Source: Acanthamoeba lenticulata (taxonomy: Eukaryota > Discosea > Longamoebia > Acanthamoebidae). From it: 17,263 nt of DNA. The position numbers and the translations under genes are program-made. A model generated the notes under the pieces. The model did not search any database. It was not told the DNA's origin and saw nothing but the letters and a program-made list of their open reading frames with translations. This document shows, in pieces, positions 10,701 through 17,263 of this stretch (its first letter is position 1; every line of letters starts with the position of its first letter). The DNA lies in NCBI GenBank assembly GCA_002179805.1, contig NAVB01003137.1, forward strand, positions 1 through 17,263, written 5' to 3'.

Positions 10701-11237
10701 CCGCCGCCAGATCCCGGCGCGAAGTCTTGTGCACTTGCTTGCCCGCGCGCGCCAGCTTCTCGAGCCCTTCGGGGCTCAGACCTACGCGGAGAACGTTATT
10801 CGCGTGAGTGAGTCAGTTACGCCGCGTCTTGTTGACCGTCCGGACGGTCAAACGTACCAACGTGGATCACGCCATCCAAGATGGCGATGGTGGCGGGCAC
10901 AGCGCCGTTGTCGCGAACCACACGCTCCACCTCACGTGCTGTCTCCAAATTCTGAGGAAAAGGCATTCCTGCGCAGACCATTGTCAATCTCGGCTTACAG
11001 AAATTAAAGGCAAAGAGGGCAGCATCTGGGAGTACCATGCGAAATGATGGTTGATTCCAGGGCCACGACCGGGCGATTTGAAGCCAGCGCTTGTGCTACC
11101 TCAGGAAGGAGAACAAGAGGAAGCTTGGGGCGCAGCAGTTTCTTCCCCTTGGTAGGAACGGCACCAAGAACCTCAACTTGCTGCGAGGGGAGATGGCCGC
11201 TGATGGTGTGCAAGCGCTGAGCCGCCCGGTGATGCAT
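7770..11237 (-). CDS. Bifunctional pseudouridine-5'-phosphate glycosidase / pseudouridine kinase (PsuG-PfkB fusion)
   Basis: Model: complement(join(7770..8020,8114..8302,8382..8516,8595..8709,8786..8914,8984..9095,9170..9266,9338..9425,9580..9659,9733..9818,9895..10015,10096..10133,10210..10295,10376..10482,10578..10781,10858..10968,11036..11237)), 716 aa; every junction is in phase. Residues 45-345 are a PsuG glycosidase with [49 protein letters not shown] and TGGESLKSN. Glu61, Lys123, Asp179 and Lys196 correspond to E. coli PsuG Glu31, Lys93, Asp149 and Lys166 (the Schiff-base lysine), at a constant offset of 30. After a lysine-rich linker, residues 365-716 are a PfkB carbohydrate kinase: [22 protein letters not shown], and the anion-hole motif TGAGDCFVGG with catalytic Asp635. 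Known chemistry: the kinase makes pseudouridine 5'-phosphate, and the glycosidase splits it to uracil and ribose 5-phosphate. I chose the Met at 11237 rather than the in-frame Met at 11378 because it puts a PTS2 signal at residues 8-16 and leaves a promoter. The last intron splits the Gly codon before Asp635. Confidence 0.92.
11190..11216 (-). other. Predicted PTS2 peroxisomal targeting signal of the PsuG-PfkB fusion
   Basis: Residues 8-16 of the predicted protein read RLHTISGHL. They match the PTS2 consensus R(L/V/I/Q)xx(L/V/I/H)(L/S/G/A)x(H/Q)(L/A) at every constrained position. The motif lies in a basic N-terminal extension (about 40 residues) before the PsuG domain, where PTS2 signals act. 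The C-terminus (TTTLP) is not a PTS1. The same segment could weakly resemble a mitochondrial presequence. Confidence 0.6.
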
Positions 11238-11397
11238 GTTTGGTTCAACAATCTGCAAAAGAAGGGCCACGCCCCCCAAACCTTCCGACAAACTTTCCGA
11301 AACGCTTTCGAAACTTGAATGTTTGGGCGGGAACAAAGGACTTCGGGCGGGAAACCGACCAACGCCATTTACAAGCACAAATCAACCTCAACAAGGG
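11238..11397. promoter_or_regulatory. Divergent promoter between PsuG-PfkB and the Csm1-like gene
   Basis: These 160 bp separate the two start codons and must hold both promoters if the Met at 11237 is used. The half near the plus-strand gene carries two GGCGGGAA sites and a TTTCGAAA-like palindromic stretch near 11306-11313. No TATA box is evident. The frame on the minus strand stays open to a Met at 11378, so part of this stretch could be coding if that start is used. Confidence 0.6.
11326..11353 (+). promoter_or_regulatory. Pair of E2F-type sites (GGCGGGAA x2)
   Basis: GGCGGGAA occurs at 11326-11333 and 11346-11353. These are exact copies spaced 20 bp apart, 45-72 bp upstream of the Csm1-like ATG. 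The sequence is the reverse complement of the E2F consensus TTCCCGCC. Another single copy at 300-307 lies in coding sequence, so one copy alone means little here; the close pair in a promoter is the evidence. Confidence 0.5.
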
Positions 11398-12770
11398 ATG
11401 TCCACCGCCAGGAAAGCGCGAACGGTCACAAAGGTGGCAACAACCCGAACCACCAAAGCAAAAGGCAAGAGAACGCGGGAGGAGTCGGAAGATGAAGCCA
11501 CGCTGAGCAGCGACAGTAGCAGTTTTGCCGTGGACGAACCTAAGCCCAAGGCAGCTCGGGTCACCCGCCAAGCCAGCCAAACAAAGAAAAACGCGGCAGG
11601 TACCAAGAAGCGCGGTACAAACACGAGGCACATCGACGAGAGCGGGGGAGAGAGCAACGACGAAAATGATCGACCAGCCAAACGCACGACAAAGAAAGAC
11701 AAACGGGGGAGGCGGGAGAGTGAGGAGGAACAAGAGGAGCACGAACCGGAGGCCGAGAGGCCGAAACTGCAAACGAAATCGCGAAGCCAGCCTAAGAGAA
11801 AGCAGGAGGAAGAGGAAGATGAGGAGGAAACGGCGGTACCCAAGACGCCGCAGCTGGAACGCGCCAAAGCCGTGTGTGCCTCGGTTAAACGGCATCTTGC
11901 ACGACCACTTGAGGAGACTCTTGACCAAACTCAATTGCCCCAAACCCCCAGCGTTGCGAAGCTCAGAGGCAACGAGATGGTGGCCAAGCGCGACTACGAC
12001 GAGTTGCTCCAACGGTTCACGCAGCTCAAAGCACTCCGCACAACCGAGGTCGAGAAGATGTATGCCAAGCACCAAGCCTCCACTGAGGCCAGGCTCAAGA
12101 GTACGTGCACAACGCCCATGCTCTTTTCGTTTCCACGATGCTGATGTTCTTGTTGTGGTGATTTTTAGCGTCGGACAAGCTCATCGAGCAACTTAAGGCT
12201 GCGAACCACAAACTCGAAGAGGAGCTCGCTGCAGCAAAGAAGAAGCTGAAGGAGAAGCAGGAGCGGGTCGATGAGGATCACAAGCGACGGCAAGATGGGG
12301 AGCTCGAGGAAACCAACGCAGCGACGCTGCGGTTTTTGCGCGAGCTCACTCTCATCGACGTCAAGCCACACCCCGAGGATGGTCCTAGCGCGTTCCTGTG
12401 CTCGTGCAAGAACCCCAGCGATAAGCGAGGTGCGCCCGCGTCCCGCCTCACGTACGTGACACTGGCACACCGGGCTGACATTGACCGCCTGTGTGGTGTT
12501 GTTATCAGCACTCTGCTTCGTGCTCAGCTTGACAGAAGACGCTGTTGAGTACAAGCCGATCGAGATCGTACGCTAGCCACAAGCCCGTATTCCACTTGAG
12601 TGCGAGATGTCCTGCTGACCGTACCTCTTTCCTTTTTGCAGGGCAAGCAACCCAAGTGGGAGATCAATGAGATGTTCATCAAGGAGATCTACTTCAGCCC
12701 TGCGTTCGCGCCTGTTTTCCTCTCCAAGCTGCTCGCAACCGTCTTCGGCACCAAAAAGGCGGCCAAGTGA
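11398..12770 (+). CDS. Csm1/Pcs1-like chromosome segregation (monopolin-type kinetochore) protein
   Basis: Model: join(11398..12100,12169..12429,12509..12567,12642..12770), 383 aa, phases consistent. Residues 1-195 are disordered, with alternating basic and acidic clusters (KRTREESEDE, RPAKRTTKKDKRGRR), consistent with a nuclear protein; TP sites at KTPQLERAK and QTPSVAK could be CDK targets. Residues about 195-287 form a coiled coil (KLIEQLKAANHKLEEELAAA). The C-terminal globular domain fits the Csm1/Pcs1 family order: LRELTLIDVKPHPEDG, AFLCSCKNP, LCFVLSL, EYKPIEI and a final EIYFSPAFAPVFLSKLL, comparable to the closing strand and helix of yeast Csm1. Known role: Csm1-type homodimers cross-link kinetochore components, and the RWD-like domain binds partners. 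It is longer than yeast Csm1 because of the N-terminal extension. Spc24/Spc25 share the coiled-coil plus RWD plan and are the main alternative. It is divergent with the PsuG-PfkB gene. Confidence 0.72.
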
Positions 12771-12948
12771 GGACTTGGGTCGGCCTTAGCGTGTGTACAC
12801 TTTTCATTTTCACTCCAACTCGACTGTTGCATCTTGTGGCCTTCTTCCTCCTTCCTCTGAGGCCACATGCACAGCCCCACTGAGCTTTACACGTAGAAAA
12901 AAAAGAAGAGCGTGTTCAGAAGAGGAGAAGAGACAAGCAGAAAGGCGG
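12771..12948. other. Convergent 3' region, Csm1-like gene and bL17
   Basis: 178 bp between two facing stop codons. It must hold both 3' ends. It contains a perfect 8-bp inverted repeat (12835-12842 with 12860-12867) around a pyrimidine-only loop apart from its last base, and a run of A at 12897-12904. No gene is seen. Confidence 0.5.
12835..12867. repeat. 8-bp inverted repeat in a convergent 3' region
   Basis: TGTGGCCT and AGGCCACA are perfect complements around a 17-nt loop, 64 nt past the stop of the Csm1-like gene and 82 nt past the stop of bL17. The position suits a transcript-end hairpin usable from either strand. It could be chance in GC-rich DNA. Confidence 0.35.
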
Positions 12949-13608
12949 CTACTGCGCAGCAGGGCCGCCAAGGAGGAAGAGGTCGTCCACAGCCTGCTCC
13001 TTGCCCTCGGTAGGTGGGGCATTGCGCAGCCTCTCCTCCATCGCACGGTTCTCGATTTCGTGCCGCGAGGGCAGCACGTCCACGAAGCCAACGTAGCACA
13101 TCTCAGCGTTGTCGCCCGAACGGCGGCCCAGACGCACGATGCGCGTGTAGCCGCCGTTGCGTCCAGCCATGCGGGTGGGCATCTCCCGGAAGAGCTTGTC
13201 CACGACGGCCGTCTCGTAGATAAGGCCCTGGGCGCTGCGGCGGGCGTTGAGGTCGCCGCGCTTGGCCAGCGTGACGGCCTTCTCGGCCAGGCGTCGCAGC
13301 TCCTGGGCCTTGGGCACAGTGGTGCGGATGCGGCCGTGCTTCAACACTGACGTCACAAGATTACGAAGCAGTGATCGCCTGTGCGCGGGCGACCGGCTCA
13401 ACTTTCTGCACAAGCATAAGCAGCAGTAAGAACGGCTGTTTCGTGACTTCTCTGTTCGAACCAATGCCCAGCCGAATGCGTTGGTTTCGCAACCATTTCA
13501 CAATCGGAAGAACAGTAATTCCGCGAATTCGATGGGGATGAGGGAGGGGATCACGAAAAAACCAGGCAATAGAACAAGAGCATACCGGAAAGCAACAAGA
13601 TGTCTCAT
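12949..13608 (-). CDS. Ribosomal protein bL17, probably mitochondrial
   Basis: Model: complement(join(12949..13405,13586..13608)), 159 aa. The large exon gives KLSRSPAHRRSLLRNLVTSV, TTVPKAQELRRLAEKAVTLAK and the closing VGFVD, all typical of bacterial-type L17. Its own first Met (13464) lacks the family start. A 23-nt upstream exon, ATG to 13586, supplies MRHLVAF and joins through a split Arg codon to give MRHLVAFRKLSRSPAHRR. This matches the bacterial MRHR-x-GRKL start, so the intron 13406-13585 (180 nt, GTATG...GCAG) is well supported. There is no cleavable presequence before the MRH start, so import would rely on internal signals. The C-terminal extension (about 30 residues) is acidic. The gene is convergent with the Csm1-like gene and divergent from PPIL3. 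A plastid origin is unlikely in an amoeba. Confidence 0.88.
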
Positions 13609-13733
13609 TGTGGCAACGTGCGGTGGCTAATTGAACACTGGCAAGAAGTCGCTTTAATGTTGTTTTTCCCGTACCTTTTCCTGGCAGAAAAAGAGGGGAA
13701 ATAGAGCAGCGATGGAGGAGTTAATCGTTCGCC
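13609..13733. promoter_or_regulatory. Divergent promoter between bL17 and PPIL3
   Basis: These 125 bp separate the two start codons and must serve both genes. No TATA box or E2F-type site is seen. A pyrimidine-rich stretch (TTGTTTTTCCCGTACC) lies near 13660. An out-of-frame ATG at 13712-13714 precedes the PPIL3 start by 22 nt, so either transcription starts downstream of it or it dampens translation. Confidence 0.55.
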
Positions 13734-14225
13734 ATGTCTGTAACGCTGCACACTACGCTGGGCGACATCAAGGTCGAGCTCTTCTGTGAGCAGGTGCCTC
13801 TTGCTTCAGAGAATTTCTTGGCGCTTTGCGCTAGCGGCTACTACAACGACTGCCTCTTTCATCGCAACATCAAGGGGTTCATCGTGCAAACAGGCGATCC
13901 CACCAACGTGGGCACAGGTGGCGAAAGCATTTGGCGGCGACCATTTAAAGATGAATTTGTTGCCACGATTAAGCACAATAAGCGCGGCATCTTGTCTATG
14001 GCCAACAGCGGACCCGACACAAATGGGAGCCAGTTCTTCTTCACCTACGCAAAGCATCCACACCTCAACAACGTTTACACGGTGTTCGGGCACATAATCT
14101 CGGGATTCGAGACGCTCGATGCTTTGGAGAAGGTGCCCGTCGACGACAACGATCGGCCGCTCACGCCTGTCAAGATTCGGAGCGTAACCATCCATGCGAA
14201 CCCGATCGCCGACACACAGGCATGA
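13734..14225 (+). CDS. PPIL3: Peptidyl-prolyl cis-trans isomerase, cyclophilin-like 3 (spliceosomal cyclophilin)
   Basis: A single exon of 163 aa, essentially the length of human PPIL3 and similar throughout: MSVTLHTTLGDIKVELF, ENFLALCASGYYN, FHRNIKGFIVQTGDPT, GILSMANSGPDTNGSQFF and the ending TIHANP. Cyclophilin active-site residues are present: Arg44, Phe49, Gln52, Ala90, Asn91, Gln100 and Phe102. The usual Met after Phe49 is Ile50. The cyclosporin-binding Trp position is His110 (KHPHLNN), as in other PPIL3 proteins, which predicts weak cyclosporin binding. The family is a late-stage spliceosome component and is probably nuclear. There is no intron, in contrast to its neighbours. The start is the only one that gives the family N-terminus. 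Confidence 0.95.
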   Translation: MSVTLHTTLGDIKVELFCEQVPLASENFLALCASGYYNDCLFHRNIKGFIVQTGDPTNVGTGGESIWRRPFKDEFVATIKHNKRGILSMANSGPDTNGSQFFFTYAKHPHLNNVYTVFGHIISGFETLDALEKVPVDDNDRPLTPVKIRSVTIHANPIADTQA

Positions 14226-14501
14226 AGTTGCAATGCCAGGTACAGTTTCTCCTCACGCAAGGCCGCGAGCACGAGTAGCGCGGCACTCACACTTGTGCCG
14301 CAGGCCGAACCTGCGCTCGCAGAAGAGTCGACGGCGACCACCGCACCTCCTGCTCTCACATGTGTTGTGCTCTCGTCCACCATGGCCGTACGTGAGCCTC
14401 GACGCGCTCGAGGTCGTCAGTGCTGCATGGGGTGTCCCGTACGAGTACAATATTTATATTTTATACAACAATAAGGCCTTGTCTTTGTGTTTCGACAGAG
14501 C
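14226..14501. other. Convergent 3' region, PPIL3 and ankyrin-RhoGEF
   Basis: 276 bp between facing stop codons. Most of it is GC-rich, but 14447-14473 is strikingly AT-rich (TACAATATTTATATTTTATA), which would suit 3'-end formation for one or both genes. No canonical AATAAA and no gene is seen. Confidence 0.45.
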
Positions 14502-17263
14502 TCAGTGGAGGGCCTTTTGCTCGTGGAGGGCCGACGAAAGCTTGTTGATGGCGTTGATGACGGCCTCCAGCTGCTGACACGCGCGCACAGTGGCCTCATA
14601 GTCCACGTGCTCTTTCGGCGTCAACTTGCGTACGTCCTGCTCCACGTGCGTCAGTCCCCAGTGGGCGAGCACAGCGTAGCCGAAGAAGACGTACCTGGAG
14701 GAAGAGGTTGTACTTGGGCAGCTGCTGGACGGGCATGATGAGCATGGACCCCACGTTGTTCCTCTGGCCCGAGCTCTCCTCACATTTCTACCCCGGCCCA
14801 CACCAACGCCCAGACGTATGAGCCCCATCCCTTGTCAGACTCCTCGACGGCCTCTGGAGCATCCTCTCCTCAGTTCAAGGGCACGAGCGCACCTGAAGGA
14901 GGGCCACGGCCTCGGGTTTCTTTCGCAGCTGCTGCAGCGTGTTCATCCCGTTCTCGTAGTTGGTCACGTAGTCCGTGTAGATTGGGAGGCTGGGAATCTG
15001 CGCAGACAAGTGACGTCCACCAGAGGAGATGAGCAGGAGGAGAGCGTAACAAAACGTGCTACCATCTGGGGATGAAGAGGCGCACCATGGACAAGAAGTA
15101 GTCGCCGATTGCTGAATAGACGCTGGTCCTGTCCTCCATCTTGCTGGCGAGGTCTCGTTGCATCTTCTGCGTGAATTCGAGGAGCGCCTCTACGTTGCTG
15201 AAGATGGCGTGAACCTGCAGCAGCGAGGAGACCCAGCCGAGTGAACGACCTGTAGCAAAGCTTCAAGTGGTGGTGGATCACGCACATGTCGCGGCTCAAA
15301 TGCGGCGTTTTCTGACCAGCTGTGCTCGCGAAGCGGCACCACAAAGTGCTTCACCAGTGTTTCCAAGTGCTCTGTGATCCAGGGTTGGACCCCGTTCGAG
15401 CAAATGGCGAGAAGGTCTTAGAAGAAGTCCATACATGTCCAGAAGCATAGACACATGTGGGGAGAGGAGTTCTTGAGCACCGATGTAGCGGCCCTGAGAC
15501 TCGTACAGCTCCTGCAGCTTGCGATATCGCTTTCGTGCGTCGACTAGCCGCGTCTCCACCCCCTTGTTGAGCTTGCGCGCTGCGCTCAAGAGCGTCAGTC
15601 CTCGAGCGCTTGCAGCCAAAGAGGGAGAGAAGCTTCTTCTGGCGTACTAAATCGGTGCAGCTGCGTGACCAGATCGCGTCGCAGGAACTTGCGCACGACC
15701 TGCTGGCAGCGAACGATGCGACGCAGGTCCTCGTCGCTCGAGTATCGCGCGCACGTGGCCGCCGCGCCCTCCTTATCGCCGCCCAGAATCTGCGTCCGCG
15801 CACACATGTACATGTATGTACACACAGGGCGGTGAGCCAGCGCCAGCAGCAAAGCCGGGGCGAGGCAGTGGGACAAGAGAGCGAAGCGCGGAACCTGGTA
15901 GATGCCCAGCTGCTTGGCTGTGAGGGCGACCTGCTTGGCGGTGCCGTTGGCGCCCTCCAGGGCCGGATTGGAGCCGTAGTTGAGCAGCAGCAGGACCATG
16001 TCCCGGTGCCCCAACCGCGCCGCGACGTGCAAGCACGTCTCGCCCCACCTGCAGCAAGCACCACCACAACCACAACCACCACCACCATGACCACATTTCA
16101 CACCACGGCCTCGAGCGTCAGCCCCGACTGCCTCTCTCGTGTGTTTGTGGGCCTGAGCGCACTTGTTTTGGAGGTTCACGTCGGCGCCGGTCTCCGTGAG
16201 GAGCAGCTTGAACTCCTCCACCTTGTTCTTGAGCGCGATGGCGTGGAGGGCGGTCTCGCCGGAGCTGTTCCCCCGCACCCGGTCAACCCCTTTTTTCATT
16301 CCATGGAAACGCTTTTCGATCGAAAGCGTCGTACCTATTTTGGCAATTGGGGTCGGCCCCCGCGGCAAAGAACTTGCGGAGGAGCGAGAAGTACGACTTG
16401 CGATCGGCCCCGTAGTCACACCTGGTGGCGCGGGTCGAAAGGTTATCCCCCCCCCCCATACCAACCCTCTTCTTTGTTTGTGAGGAGCTCCGGGCGCACG
16501 TACCGGACAAAGTAGTGGAGGGGCGTGGCGCCGTTCACGGTCTTGGCGTTGACGTCGGCGCCGTACTGCATCAGGATGGCCACCGACGAGAGCTTGCCCT
16601 CGCTGGCGGCCACATGCAGCGCCGTCCACCCGTTGTTGTCTTGCGAGTCGATCTGCCCGTGTGTGTGTGCGCGCGCGCCAACGACAGGACGTGTCAAATA
16701 GACGCCCATGTCCCTGGGGTGTGGGGCTCCACGGGGGCGCACCTCCTTGGGGTGCTTCTCGAGGAGCTCGACGAGCTTGCCCGTGGAGACCTTCTCGACC
16801 TCGTAGTGGATCTCGGTCTTGCCCTTGCGGTCGCGGGGCAGGGTGTACCCTTCGGCCGGCGGGATGTGGAAGCCGCTGACGATGTTGGGCGACGACAGGT
16901 TCAAGCTCTTGCGCAGCTCGCGTCGGTTCTTCTTCCCGGCGGGCGTGCGAGGCGACGCGTCCACCAGTCTGCCCGTTCCACAACGACAACAACAAGAAGG
17001 GGACGTCCTCAGTACCTCGCTCGGCTGAGCCGCGCGCGGCGCGCACACAGACGTACGGTTCGGGGCTGACGCTGGACTTGGCCCGAGCGAGCGGCACCAC
17101 CATTTCGGAGGTGCTTGGCGACGAGTCGGCGCCGGGCAGGGGCTGCGGGCCGGGCTCGTCGCTGACGACGTCCCCCGACGACCGCGTCAGCTGCGCTTTT
17201 CGGCGGACCGCCAGCCCGCGCGGGGACGGCACGGGGCTCGAGCCCGCGCTGGGCGAGGCGGCC
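14502..17263 (-). CDS. Ankyrin repeat - IQ - DH (RhoGEF) protein, 5' end beyond window
   Basis: Model: complement(join(14502..14636,14695..14787,14893..14989,15063..15214,15286..15416,15481..15579,15648..15789,15895..16048,16163..16264,16335..16421,16504..16652,16743..16968,17057..>17263)), 590 aa visible; the frame is open at the window edge with no clear start. Order: a Ser/Pro-rich N-terminus; about four ankyrin repeats (NGWTALHVAASEGK, NGATPLHYFV, SGETALHAIALKNKVEE, WGETCLHVAARLGHRDM; 16652-15895); a degenerate IQ motif (VRCQQVVRKFLRRD); then a DH domain (15579-14502). DH pieces are KLQELYESQGRYI, HAIFSNVEALLEF, YTDYVTNYENGM, MLIMPVQQLPKYNLFL and KEHVDYEATVRACQQLE. DH domains load GTP onto Rho GTPases. 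The stop follows the last DH helix directly, so the usual PH domain is absent, at least on the C-terminal side. Junctions at 15481/15416 and 15286/15214 are inferred from phase and domain continuity. Confidence 0.85.

Noticed and set aside
11236..11378. Upstream Met at 11378 as the start of the PsuG-PfkB fusion
   Set aside because: It would leave only 19 bp between the divergent genes, place both E2F-type sites in coding sequence and bury the PTS2 motif. It remains formally possible because the frame is open.
11245..12075. 276-codon open frame on the minus strand opposite the Csm1-like gene
   Set aside because: It is Leu/Ser/Phe-rich without any family resemblance and mirrors the codon bias of the plus-strand exon; shadow of the real gene.
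15610..16515. 301-codon plus-strand open frame opposite the ankyrin-RhoGEF
   Set aside because: It crosses several introns of the real gene and has no recognisable domain; an effect of high GC content.

Overview
This is nuclear DNA of a GC-rich protist, most like Acanthamoeba. Five points support this: seven genes packed almost end to end; 41 inferred GT-AG introns, nearly all 40-155 nt, many with GTRCG donors; long Gln/Ser/Thr/His-rich stretches; eukaryote-only families (PPIL3, Csm1/Pcs1-like, a DH-domain RhoGEF); and a nuclear bL17 gene presumed mitochondrial. The organism is inferred from style only. Exon models were built by hand from splice signals, codon phase and family or paralogue similarity. 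No transcript data were available.

Layout (strand): 203-3274 (-) and 3628-7219 (-) are tandem paralogues of a large protein. Its helical core resembles the fungal transcription-factor middle homology region, but there is no Zn2Cys6 cluster. 7770-11237 (-) is a 17-exon pseudouridine-5'-phosphate glycosidase fused to a PfkB-type pseudouridine kinase. It carries all four expected glycosidase catalytic residues and a textbook PTS2 peroxisomal signal at the N-terminus. 11398-12770 (+) is a Csm1/Pcs1-like chromosome segregation protein that shares a 160-bp divergent promoter, with two E2F-type sites, with the fusion gene. 12949-13608 (-) is ribosomal protein bL17 (probably mitochondrial) with an 8-codon first exon. 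13734-14225 (+) is the intronless cyclophilin PPIL3. 14502-17263 (-) is an ankyrin-IQ-DH RhoGEF, cut at its 5' end by the window edge.

The genes do not form one pathway. The strongest point is the fused pseudouridine catabolic enzyme: both steps (kinase, then C-C glycosidase) sit in one polypeptide apparently addressed to the peroxisome, the compartment used by the separate plant enzymes. Other notable points are the tandem MHR-like pair, a substituted catalytic glutamate in the DH domain, the E2F pair beside the Csm1-like gene, and a 16-bp hairpin that is fully paired only in minus-strand RNA.

Intergenic stretches are short. They hold divergent promoters (11238-11397, 13609-13733), convergent 3' regions (12771-12948, 14226-14501) and tandem spacers (1-202, 3275-3627, 7220-7769). 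No tRNA, rRNA, transposon or CRISPR was seen.
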